64,000 nucleotides of DNA. It comes from Sugiyamaella lignohabitans. Taxonomy: Eukaryota > Ascomycota > Dipodascomycetes > Dipodascales > Trichomonascaceae. The notes beneath the pieces were generated by a model that was not told where the DNA came from, did no database searches, and was given only the letters and a program-made list of their open reading frames with translations. The DNA lies in contig NC_031671.1 of NCBI RefSeq assembly GCF_001640025.1, positions 620,001 through 684,000 of the forward strand. The letters are read 5' to 3'. Shown in pieces: positions 32,424 to 41,175 of this stretch. Made by a program: the position numbers and the translations under genes. Every line of letters begins with the position of its first letter. The first letter of the stretch is position 1.

Positions 32424-33701
32424 ATGTATCGTGCTACTGTCAACGCCACTACTTCTGCAACCGCTCTACGAATTATCCCTCGCATACCCTACAAATCCAG
32501 ACCTCGCCCAACCGTCATCAAACGTACTTTCTCTCCACCCATCCAGTCCCCTCTCAGAACTGTTACCAATGTCTCCCGCACCGAATCTACTACGAGTTCC
32601 CGCCACAGTTCTCGTTCTTCCTCCACCACAACTTCCAGCAGTGCTTCTACTTCTGGTAGCACAGCCACTCTAGGTCGTCTTTTCCATTATTCTACCGCTT
32701 CGTCTTCTTCTAGATCAATTCCCTCCTATTCCAGACGTTCTGACACCCACTCAACCACCTCATCTTCCTCACACTCTGCTACTCGCTCCGCTTCATTGTC
32801 ATCGCATTCCACCACTCACTCAGCATCCACTGCTTCCTCGTCTCGCTCCAGCTCTCATTCATCATCTTTTTCCCGCTCACGTTCTCCCACTACCTACCAA
32901 TTTACCCCACTTGCAACCTCTACCCCTTTACCCGCAACTCGTACCCGGTCTGTTTCTTCCTCATCCGTTCCTTCTCAACGCATTCCACTCGCACCCTTCT
33001 CATCTCGCAATACCCGCTCCACCTCCTGTCCCTCTATCCCCATGACTGCTCCTCTTTCTTCAACAACACGTGCTCCTAACTCAATTCGCAGCTCTCAGTC
33101 CAGTTCTCACACCAGCGCTCGCTCCAGCTCTCATTCCAGTTCTCACTCCGGCTCTCACTCCAGCTCTAACCCCAGCTCCCGTCACCACTCCAGCCACAAC
33201 TCGTCTCGTTCCACCGCCTCGACCCTCTCCGATACCTACATGAACCCCCGCAAGGCACCTTCTATTCCCAGACCATCGAAGCCATCGCCTCGCACTACCG
33301 CTTACCCCACCTCGGTCGCCACCACCGCTGCTCCCTCTCAACGTCTGTTGAACAGACTTGCTAACCTGCCTTCCAGACTTACTAACTATTCCTATGGTTC
33401 CAAAGAGTATTTGAAGTTCGAAGCTTTTATGGATAGCCTGAACCTTAGCTATGCTTACAGTGGTGCCTGCGATGACAAGCTGACCTTCACTTGTTTAAAG
33501 GTTACTGTCGAGCAAGCTAGAATTCACCGCCGAGCCCTCTTGAGACAACTACTGGCAGTCAATGAAGCTTACCTGAAGCTCCTTGATATGGGAGTTGATA
33601 CCTTGGACCTACATCAAAAGAAGAAGTCAGAGATTCTCATGAGTTTGAGTAAGTTAGATCGATTCTGCGATATCTCCAAGATCACGCTTGAATCGGAATA
33701 A
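32424..33701 (+). CDS. Ser-rich low-complexity protein with conserved head and helical tail, paralogue 2
   Basis: 425 residues; close paralogue of the gene at 24041. It has the same head (RIIPRIPY, KRTFSPPIQSPLR, TVTNVSRTES), Ser-rich middle and helical tail (RLLNRLANLPSRLTNYSYGS, FMDSLNLSYAYSGACDDKLT, ARIHRRALLRQLLAVNEAYL, LDRFCDISKITLESE). Changes in the tail are mostly conservative (KK to RQ, ER to DR, A to S), as expected under protein-level selection, while the Ser-rich part has gained and lost short units. The reading frame is intact in both copies, so neither looks like a pseudogene. Function unknown. Confidence 0.8.
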   Translation: MYRATVNATTSATALRIIPRIPYKSRPRPTVIKRTFSPPIQSPLRTVTNVSRTESTTSSRHSSRSSSTTTSSSASTSGSTATLGRLFHYSTASSSSRSIPSYSRRSDTHSTTSSSSHSATRSASLSSHSTTHSASTASSSRSSSHSSSFSRSRSPTTYQFTPLATSTPLPATRTRSVSSSSVPSQRIPLAPFSSRNTRSTSCPSIPMTAPLSSTTRAPNSIRSSQSSSHTSARSSSHSSSHSGSHSSSNPSSRHHSSHNSSRSTASTLSDTYMNPRKAPSIPRPSKPSPRTTAYPTSVATTAAPSQRLLNRLANLPSRLTNYSYGSKEYLKFEAFMDSLNLSYAYSGACDDKLTFTCLKVTVEQARIHRRALLRQLLAVNEAYLKLLDMGVDTLDLHQKKKSEILMSLSKLDRFCDISKITLESE

Positions 33702-33801
33702 GCTTAGGGTCCCGGGCCACAAGCAACCACCACCATAGCTATAAATACATAAGTATGTAGTCCCCCCAACGAGTACCTCTAATTGCCTCCGGCAAACGAG
33801 C

Positions 33802-33816
33802 TCGGGCAGAGCCCGA
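33802..33816. repeat. 3' hairpin after Ser-rich gene 2
   Basis: tcgggc-aga-gcccga, 101 bp after the stop, preceded by tgcctccggc. It resembles a short form of the GC-rich elements of the flanking conserved regions. Confidence 0.65.
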
Positions 33817-33817
33817 T

Positions 33818-35317
33818 ATTCGTTATTCATCAATATAATTCTCATCCAGTATTTGGATATAGTCGACTATAGTATAGATAAATGAAGCATAGGTCCAAGA
33901 CAAGAATTTTGTAACTAAGATAAGAGAAGACCGGCCACTGAGTTCCGTCATTTGACTATAAATCAAATTGAGTAATCGCCGCAGAGGGAGGCGCCAGATT
34001 ATCTTACGTGGAATGTTGTCTAGACCTATGATGCATCATATCAACTCTTTAAAATCATCGAATGGCTGCGTTCCCACCGTATTCTTCATTCGAAGCAGTC
34101 CCACGTACGTCGAAGATGGGAAGTCAGTGCACTTCAACTGTGATACTTGACAAATTTCAAATTAAATGTGTAGAGCACCAGTATTGACAACCTTGTGGTA
34201 TGCATATCTCTTAAACCCGTAGAACAGAATTATTTGAGGGATAGAGAGGGACTCAGGGGTGCAATGGCTGTCTAGTGACGGCCGAGCGGGCCGAGAGCTT
34301 TACTATTCATAACCCTAGTACTAGTTAGTTAGAAGCAAACAAGGAAGATATGAATCTAAGTCTAATGCGAGTTTTCTGCTGACTATGTTGACGCTGGTCA
34401 ATAGATGCTAATGCCTCACAAGGGATTGTTCAATGTGTGGCTAGCTGTGATAAACCTTCTTCTCCAGAATGAATCGTTTACGTTTGTATGGCTAAGTAAT
34501 ATCTGCTTGTCGTACATAAATGATTGTCATCAGGGCAGTTCTTTTCATTTTGCGTATACATTCGGACACTTGGCTAAGCATACTGTATAAGGACTGTGTT
34601 ACTAGGACTGTGTTACTAGGACTGTGTCACTAGGACTGTGTTACTAGGACTGTGTTACTAGGACTGTGTTACTAGATATACCGACATCAAGTTAGGAAGT
34701 TAGGCCGGCAAGAGTCAGCCTAAAACAATCATGGAAATCTGAAGAGAAATAAAATATAGTGACCTAACAACCCATATTGATTGCCGCAGATACTGATTCC
34801 TTGTTTCTAGGTCCGAGATAAGACTCCACAAAAAACACAGCTATTTATAACATACTGACAGAATTCCATTCTAGCAGTATTGCGACATGCCTTTCTATTC
34901 TAACAAGTTGCCTCATTTGTCTTGTTCGCGTATGTTGATCAGATGCTGTCGATCAGGCTTATGCAAGGATCTTCACAACGAGCCCTGTAAATATGAAGCT
35001 ATCCTGAAATAGTCGGAGTCTTTTCTTTTGAGAAAGAAAACATTAGGTGAATATCATGAACTATAATAGTAAATTACTTATCTGTTTATAGAGTACTCTT
35101 TCCAAAAGATTTCTGACACCGAGTATGTCTAAATGATCGTTAATTAAATAGCATGTACTATTTGAAGCGTTGTGTCTAAGCTCCACGAGAAGAGAGATCC
35201 GAATATTGATAGAATAGCCCCAACGGCCAAACGACTCATTGCACTGATGAACTTCAAGAATAATCGCCAACAGGATAATGAGCTCGGGGAAGATAATCAA
35301 CAAATCAATAAATAAAT
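33818..35317. other. intergenic region between Ser-rich gene 2 and the LINE
   Basis: About 1.5 kb. The only clear structure is the 14-bp tandem repeat at 34591-34674. No gene recognised. Confidence 0.55.
34591..34674. repeat. 14-bp tandem repeat, six copies
   Basis: Six exact head-to-tail units ggactgtgttacta, with one unit (the third) carrying t to c. The low divergence suggests a young or homogenised minisatellite. Confidence 0.92.
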
Positions 35318-35322
35318 CATGT

Positions 35323-35340
35323 TATAATAATAATAATAAT
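35323..35340 (-). repeat. trinucleotide tail of the LINE
   Basis: tataataataataataat on the plus strand. LINEs of several clades end in short simple repeats instead of poly(A), and this position, about 260 bp beyond the ORF2 stop, fits such a tail. Confidence 0.6.
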
Positions 35341-35602
35341 CAATATTAAAGTCCTAACACAATTATACAACAACATTAAAATATTACTATACTCTCATAT
35401 GATAGTAGGACTATTCTGCTATTGGCCCCCTACGGGCTATACCTTCGTGTTGGTTTCAACATGTGCGCTAGATAGGCCGGATTCCCCAGAACCTCCCTTT
35501 CCGAGCAGTGGAAAACCTGAACACCTTTGAGTAACCTTAGTATTTACTCCAGTGGTCAGGGGAAACCGCTGCTAGCTAATTCTCCTCAGAGAACGTGCTA
35601 TC

Positions 35603-38600
35603 TTAGCTTAAAAGTGACGGATTCGCCTTAAGGAAGGAGGCGACCGCTTTGAGACCCTTTCGGGTATCAAGAAGAGATGGTAGATCCAGTTCACGGGATG
35701 CGTCGCGGAGGATCGGTCGATGTTGTTCAGTAAGTGGACAGTCTCGGAGGATATGCTCCACCGTTTCTTCAACTCCACATCGGCAATCATATCTACGATT
35801 ACTGATTCGAAATCTCTGAAAGAACGAGCCCATTGCACCCATACCCGTTCTTAACTGAACCAACTTGCTTAGTTCTCCTCGCGGGCTTTCATAAAGAAAA
35901 GGTCGCAGTGCATTCGCGTGCTTTTTAGAGTAGAGCCGGGGAGCTGTGAAGGACCGGTAAAAAGCTCCTTTCGGCGACTGAGTGTACTCTATCTCCCATT
36001 TTTGGTAGCATTGTGATCTAATTTCCTTGCGTATAGATTTCTTCTGGCTGCTTGCCTTAGATATGGCTTCACTGTCTCTGGAAGCCCAGGGGGGTTTCCA
36101 AAGTCTGTACCTGTCCTTTTTGATGTCCGTTACTTCAACTGTCCTATACAATTCATCCAATCGGTCACCCAACATGGTTCCAGAATATAGCTTTCTAGCT
36201 CGAATACGGTGGGGGTTATACCTATGAAGGTCACGATGGAGTCGTACTAAATAATATTGTTCAGTTTCCAGCATTCTATGCTCAATAGGGGAGATTTCCG
36301 CGTCTCGGTGAAGGCTGACGATGGCCGTTGGTTTGTAGGCCCCTAAGATACTTCGGAGAGCTGCATTTTGGATCCTTTGGATAGCATCCTTTAATCCTTT
36401 TCTGATTCGATTGTACCAAATTGGACTGGCATACTCGAGTATAGACCTAACACAGCTTTTGTAGAGGCATCTCATGGTAGCGCCAGTTACTCCTCGAGTA
36501 ACTCCTCCCAAGCGACGAATGACATTTAACGCTGACTGGCCTTTGTTGATTACTGATTTAGCGTGCTCTTCGAACTTAAGTTGGCGGTCTATAGTTACTC
36601 CCAATAACTTTAGGGAGCTAGTTGCTTGAATTCTCTCCCCCGTGGGGAGTATGAGCCGCCTACACCCCTTTGGAGTTACACGTTTTGCAATGTGCATGAA
36701 TCCCAGCTTCTCGCCGTAGTCAATGAACGCATGTGCTGAAGTTGCCCATTCATGGCATCGAGCTAAGATATTGCTCAGCTTGGCCGTGTTTTCTGCGTAT
36801 CTAGTGCTCGATACATAGATGGTGATATCGTCAATGAATCCAATGACTTTGCCGCCCATGCTTTTGATCAACGGATATAGCGGGCTCGTGTATATCAAGA
36901 ATAGTAGTGGGGATATGGGCGAGCCCTGAGGAATACCCGTTGCTATTCTACGCTCTTTAGTACGCTTCCCATCAATCACCAGGCTTGTTCGTCTTCCTCT
37001 CATAAATTGGTAAACCCAGTTCTGCACTGCTGTAGGTAGCCCCATTCCCCCCATAGTGTTGAGGAGCGTGTCCCGGTGGACGTGATCAAAAGCTCCTTTG
37101 ATATCTATGGCAAGGACTGAAGTGACCTGATCCCTCTTCATTCGTTTTTCAGCGTGATGCACCAGCTTGTGGGCTGCTTCCACTGCGGAGTAGCCATGAC
37201 GACCACCATACTGATCTACTGGCAGCATTCCACTGGTTAGAGCTGTCAGTCGACGTTGCATAATCTTCTCCAGAACTTTGCCTAATGTACTCAGTAGTGT
37301 AATCGGCCGGTAGGACCGCGCCAATGCAGGATCTCGCTTTCGTTTGGGAATAACGACAGTGATTCCTTCTCGAAAGCATTTTGGATGATAGCCAACTCTA
37401 ACGCAGTACTGTAGAAGGCCCTTCAGCAGTTTACGGAAGCGTATCACTGTCCACGCTCGTTTGATAGCGACTGTTTTGACTCCATCGGGCCCGGGAGCCT
37501 TGTTGGGCGCTTGATCGCGTATGGCGTCTTCAATTTCTTGCATACGTAGACTCTTCCATTGGCCGGTTTTGACCACTTTGAGCAATCTTCTCGTCGACGG
37601 CTTGACCTGCGGAAACAATCCCCGATAAAGTTCCTCTTCCTGCTCTTCAAATGTTTGAGCCAATTCGCCTGTTTCCAACCGGAGGGCGGGCATTATCGGT
37701 ACTGGTTCGCGAGGTTTGATCATCTTAAGTGCGTCATAAATGTCTGTTCCACGACATGAGGCGAGGTATGAGTTCCAGGTGTTGGTCTTAGCCTCTAGAA
37801 TCTTAGAGGCATACTCCTCGTTAGCTTGCTGCCGCAGCCTTCTATTCTCCTCAGTGGGCTGACTGCGTGCTCGTCTTCGAGCTCTAACAGCGTCGCGCTT
37901 GGCCTGTCGTAATTCAGGTGTCCACCACCTCTTGCTCCTAGGAACAATCTTCAATTTTGGCACCGCCTCATCCAAACAATCACAGAGCAATCCAATAAGC
38001 TGTGTGGCGTATCTGTCTGCGACTTTGTGTGTGGATTTTCGATTGCTGTAGCCCCGGAGTTTCTTGGGAATGGTTATCAGAGCCGCTCGGGAGTCCAAAA
38101 CCTTCTCGAACTTTTCCCAATCAGCCCGCTTATAATTGTACCTTCCACCATAGGTTTGAAGCAACTCAATGTCTAATGGATTGGTGTCGATCCTCCATTT
38201 CTGAAGGTAATGGTCTGAGCCTACATCTTCACTCTTCTCTGGCGTGATGGTTATGTTTGGGGTTGCGAATGTTAAATCGATCGTATTGCCAAAAATATGA
38301 GTTGGAACATTCGGCACCGTAGCTAGTAGGAGTCCATTGTCGTTAACCCAATCTGCCCAGCTGTTTGCCTCTCTGGTGACTTGCTCAGTGCTCTGCCACA
38401 TAGGATGATGAAGATTAAAATCTCCTGCGATAATAATGAGTTCTGGAATTTGAGGAAGTAAAGTCTTGTAATATTCCACGGGGTGGATATCTTCGCTCAT
38501 GCGGTTGTAGATGTTAGTGATATAAAGTTGACCAAGTTGGATAGTAACCACATTCTCGGTGGTGAGTTCCCCCACCATTTTCAGTTGAGACTGGCCGTAT

Positions 38601-38851
38601 ATTCTCTTGTTGATATAAGTTATTGCGTTGATTCTCCCTGTCTGGGACTGTGTGTGGACGGCTACCCAAGCACTATGTTGGATCGGGTGCTGTCCCAGGT
38701 TGAGACCCGGCTCCTGGAGTAGAAGTAGGTCGAAGTCTGCAAACATGTCCTGCACGTGGTGTGTTACCGATATTTGCTTTTGGCAGTTCAGCTGGGCTAC
38801 TCGCAAAGGAGCGGTCAGCTTATTGTCGCTCAACTTCGTTCTCTGATTCAT
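35603..38851 (-). CDS. LINE ORF2: endonuclease and reverse transcriptase
   Basis: Makes target-primed reverse transcripts of the element. The frame is open from 39016, but the preferred start is the ATG at 38851 (MNQRTKLSDNK), 32 nt inside the end of ORF1. Residues below are counted from 39016. The APE-type endonuclease (about 70-290) has LLLLQEPG (Glu 102), AGDFNLHHP (199-201) and VGSDHY (SDH 267-269). The reverse transcriptase (about 500-770) has APNKAPGPDG, AIDIKGAFDHVH (catalytic Asp 638), GIPQGSPISPLLF and GFIDDITIYV (Asp pair 729-730). A C-terminal CRCGVEETVEHILRDC gives the usual Cys/His motif. No RNase H domain is recognisable between RT and this tail. All catalytic residues I can check are intact and there is no stop or frameshift. 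Confidence 0.9.
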   Translation of the reverse strand: MNQRTKLSDNKLTAPLRVAQLNCQKQISVTHHVQDMFADFDLLLLQEPGLNLGQHPIQHSAWVAVHTQSQTGRINAITYINKRIYGQSQLKMVGELTTENVVTIQLGQLYITNIYNRMSEDIHPVEYYKTLLPQIPELIIIAGDFNLHHPMWQSTEQVTREANSWADWVNDNGLLLATVPNVPTHIFGNTIDLTFATPNITITPEKSEDVGSDHYLQKWRIDTNPLDIELLQTYGGRYNYKRADWEKFEKVLDSRAALITIPKKLRGYSNRKSTHKVADRYATQLIGLLCDCLDEAVPKLKIVPRSKRWWTPELRQAKRDAVRARRRARSQPTEENRRLRQQANEEYASKILEAKTNTWNSYLASCRGTDIYDALKMIKPREPVPIMPALRLETGELAQTFEEQEEELYRGLFPQVKPSTRRLLKVVKTGQWKSLRMQEIEDAIRDQAPNKAPGPDGVKTVAIKRAWTVIRFRKLLKGLLQYCVRVGYHPKCFREGITVVIPKRKRDPALARSYRPITLLSTLGKVLEKIMQRRLTALTSGMLPVDQYGGRHGYSAVEAAHKLVHHAEKRMKRDQVTSVLAIDIKGAFDHVHRDTLLNTMGGMGLPTAVQNWVYQFMRGRRTSLVIDGKRTKERRIATGIPQGSPISPLLFLIYTSPLYPLIKSMGGKVIGFIDDITIYVSSTRYAENTAKLSNILARCHEWATSAHAFIDYGEKLGFMHIAKRVTPKGCRRLILPTGERIQATSSLKLLGVTIDRQLKFEEHAKSVINKGQSALNVIRRLGGVTRGVTGATMRCLYKSCVRSILEYASPIWYNRIRKGLKDAIQRIQNAALRSILGAYKPTAIVSLHRDAEISPIEHRMLETEQYYLVRLHRDLHRYNPHRIRARKLYSGTMLGDRLDELYRTVEVTDIKKDRYRLWKPPWASRDSEAISKASSQKKSIRKEIRSQCYQKWEIEYTQSPKGAFYRSFTAPRLYSKKHANALRPFLYESPRGELSKLVQLRTGMGAMGSFFQRFRISNRRYDCRCGVEETVEHILRDCPLTEQHRPILRDASRELDLPSLLDTRKGLKAVASFLKANPSLLS

Positions 38852-40739
38852 TAGGCGAAGTGGTGCCTGAAGAAGCGGCACTGAGGGTTTCGACGTGTTG
38901 TGAAGGGGCAACCAACGGGGGAAGCGACGTAGTGGTGCTGGAAGAAACAGCGCTCTGAGGTTCGCGAGGCGGAGGGTGGGAATCTGAAGTTGACTCCTCT
39001 CCTGACCAAACCGCATTGCAGGATTCAGCCTGTTGCGATGTTACATTCGGTGGGGATTGCAGTGAGGTGCCGGAAGAAGCAGCACTGTCAAGTTCGCCAG
39101 GCGAAGTGGAAGAATCCGAGGTGGGATCTGATACCTTGTTGGAAGAAGCATCGTTGAGTGATTCAGCATGTTGGGAAGTGGCAGTCAGGGGAGACTGCGA
39201 TGGAGTGTCAGAAGAAGCGACACGACTTTGTCCTAGGCTGGTGCCGGAAGAAGCAGCACTATCAGGTTCGCCAGGCGAAGTGGAAGAATCCGAAGTGGGG
39301 TCTGATACCTTGTTGGAGGAAGCACCGTTGAGAGATTCAGCGTGTTGGGAAGTGGCAGTCAGTGGAGACTGAGTTGGAGTGCCAGAAGAAGCGGCACTAC
39401 TTTGTCCTGGACGTCGGATGAGAGTTACCGGTCGGATTGGACCGCGTTTGTCGCTAGCCGCCTGCCACGGGTAGACTCTCCGCTTCATGTCGGCGCACAG
39501 GAGACCGTAACGCAGAAGCTTGTTGCATTCAGTCAGTGAAACCAGAGTGAGAACTATAGACATTGCCTTCGTCGTGGGGTCGGACATTCTTTTGGGCGTG
39601 AGCCACCGGATAGGGCTTGCCAACTTCACATCGTTCGCAAACTCGATTTCTTCTTGATATTCATCTAAGTTGGTGTCCTTCGGGATTCCATGGACTACAC
39701 ACTTATACCAAGGGGTGTTATCTATGACCTCACCGTACTGTTGAATAGTCTCTGTAAACTTCTCAGGGATATCGCCTTTGAAATGGACTCTGACATTATT
39801 CTTGGGCGTGAGCGTAAGAGCCACGACCGATTTCCCTTCACCCATTTGCTGATTAAGTTTACTTACCAGCTCACTGCGTGAAGGTACGTCGGGTCCAAGT
39901 TTGACAACCTTGAAATTAGACCGGGCTGGTAGACTAGCAACCTTCTGGGCTGCTTCGACCGCCTCCTGTTCGCGTATTATTGCTGCTAGATCCACAGATT
40001 GAAGTTTATTTGCTACCCATTTCTTGGCATGGGTAACTTCTCGGCGCATGAGGCCAGCTTTGGCTTGAACACGAGCTTCAGTTGCCTCAGTCTGCTCCGC
40101 AAATTTAAATTCACGAGAATTACTCTCACGCACCATCTTGCCAGCGTAAGTCGCGAGGCTTTCTTGACTCTTCTCTACCCTTTTAAGGCGTTCTTCTAGG
40201 TAAGCAATTTTCTCTTTTTGCTTAGTCTCGCTTGTAGCTACGTGTTTACGTAGAGCTATCAATTCATTGTCTTTGGCTGCGCTGTCTTTCTTAATCCTTT
40301 CCATTGCGGTATTATACTTGTTGATAGTGGCGTTGCTCTGTTTAATTACTTCTTCTTGTTGTTTAAGGAGTTTGGCTTGTTGGTTGTTGGTTTCGGCTTG
40401 TTGGTTGGCGATTGCTTTGAGCTTCTCAATTTCTGACGCGAGCTCCGCCATAGACGCGGCATCCTTCACCAAATTAATTGTTTCGGGCTCAGTAGGAACC
40501 GGGGTGGCTTCAAAGTATTCATCTTCGGCTTCAGAGCAGTCGGTTACTTCATCCCATGGAAGTGAACGCGTCGACGCGTTTACCATTGCGTCGCTGTTTG
40601 CGCGTTCCTCCATGGTTTGAGGCTCCATCACGTCCGGAGACCGCTGAATGCGGGTGCGCTCGGGGTTGTCAAGTAACTGAAATAAAGGTCGGCTTGAATT
40701 TCGCGTTGTTCTGGTCTTATTCGTGGTGTTTATGACCAT
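38820..40739 (-). CDS. LINE ORF1: coiled-coil RNA-binding protein with Ser-rich repeats
   Basis: 639 residues; the nucleic-acid-binding partner of ORF2 in the retrotransposition particle. After an acidic N terminus comes a long coiled coil (about 90-185: LASEIEKLKAIANQQAETNN, QQEEVIKQSNATINKYNT, AYLEERLKRVEKS). Next is a globular part (about 250-430) with VVALTLTPKNNVRVHFKGDI and WYKCVVHGIP, which fits the RNA-binding region of fungal LINE ORF1 proteins. The usual CCHC zinc knuckles are not visible. Instead the C terminus (about 440-639) is Ser/Thr-rich with imperfect repeats of about 58 residues (SPLTATSQHAESLN, ASSNKVSDPTSDSSTSPGE). The frame is intact. The assignment rests on its position directly upstream of ORF2 in the same sense. 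Confidence 0.82.
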   Translation of the reverse strand: MVINTTNKTRTTRNSSRPLFQLLDNPERTRIQRSPDVMEPQTMEERANSDAMVNASTRSLPWDEVTDCSEAEDEYFEATPVPTEPETINLVKDAASMAELASEIEKLKAIANQQAETNNQQAKLLKQQEEVIKQSNATINKYNTAMERIKKDSAAKDNELIALRKHVATSETKQKEKIAYLEERLKRVEKSQESLATYAGKMVRESNSREFKFAEQTEATEARVQAKAGLMRREVTHAKKWVANKLQSVDLAAIIREQEAVEAAQKVASLPARSNFKVVKLGPDVPSRSELVSKLNQQMGEGKSVVALTLTPKNNVRVHFKGDIPEKFTETIQQYGEVIDNTPWYKCVVHGIPKDTNLDEYQEEIEFANDVKLASPIRWLTPKRMSDPTTKAMSIVLTLVSLTECNKLLRYGLLCADMKRRVYPWQAASDKRGPIRPVTLIRRPGQSSAASSGTPTQSPLTATSQHAESLNGASSNKVSDPTSDSSTSPGEPDSAASSGTSLGQSRVASSDTPSQSPLTATSQHAESLNDASSNKVSDPTSDSSTSPGELDSAASSGTSLQSPPNVTSQQAESCNAVWSGEESTSDSHPPPREPQSAVSSSTTTSLPPLVAPSQHVETLSAASSGTTSPNESENEVERQ

Positions 40740-41075
40740 TCAATTCTTAGAAGTTGCGCTATGAAGACGGTGTTCCGGGGAAACAGTGGGGACAGGGTCA
40801 AGCAGGACCTTGGCCGGATTCTGGTTCTTTCAAATTATTACAATTCTATTTACCTTTCGTTTAAATCATGTTAAAGCCCTCTCTCACATTGTACAGACAG
40901 ATTGCAGATACCCCGACCCAATAGAGTCACCATTACTAAATGGATTATCAGAAGGATATTTAAATTGGACACCTAAGAACCGAACTGGAGTTCAGTAGAG
41001 TGAAATATGTTGGACTATACATAATGATACACCCAAGTACAAAACCAGGAGTTCTAGCCGCTTATTATGTCTTTC

Positions 41076-41161
41076 GGCCGTGTGGTCTAGTAGTATGATA
41101 CTCGCTTTGGGTGTAATTACATGTTTGCGAGTGGTCCAGGGTTCAATTCCCTGCTCGGCCC
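41076..41161 (+). tRNA. tRNA-Pro (UGG) with 14-nt intron
   Basis: Acceptor strand ggccgtg (41076-41082) pairs with ctcggcc (41154-41160), discriminator c at 41161. The D arm has tctagtagtatga and the anticodon stem is ctcgc/gcgag. The anticodon loop is tttgggt, with TGG at 41108-41110. The intron 41112-41125 (tgtaattacatgtt) starts one base 3' of the anticodon, the canonical place. The T arm is caggg-ttcaatt-ccctg. A run of 11 T from 41165 ends RNA polymerase III transcription. The sequence closely resembles yeast tRNA-Pro(UGG). The 5' end of the LINE lies about 240 bp upstream. Confidence 0.95.
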
Positions 41162-41175
41162 ATCTTTTTTTTTTT

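Larger units (their letters stand above)
32279..33817 (+). repeat. segmental duplication, copy 2
   Basis: Direct-orientation partner of 23906-25446, covering promoter, gene and 3' flank. The outer sequence does not match, so the boundaries are fairly sharp. Confidence 0.85.
35318..40835 (-). mobile_element. LINE-type non-LTR retrotransposon, apparently full length
   Basis: About 5.5 kb on the minus strand: a 5' leader of about 95 bp, ORF1 (40739-38820), an overlapping ORF2 with endonuclease and reverse transcriptase, about 260 bp of 3' UTR, and a trinucleotide tail that reads (ATT)n in the element's sense (plus strand 35323-35340). The domain order is that of two-ORF LINEs. The RT sequence looks closest to the fungal Tad/I-like group, but that is from memory of motifs, not a search. 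No LTRs are present. I could not define a target-site duplication, so both ends are approximate; the 5' end is placed where GC-richer sequence gives way to AT-rich DNA near 40835. Confidence 0.85.
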
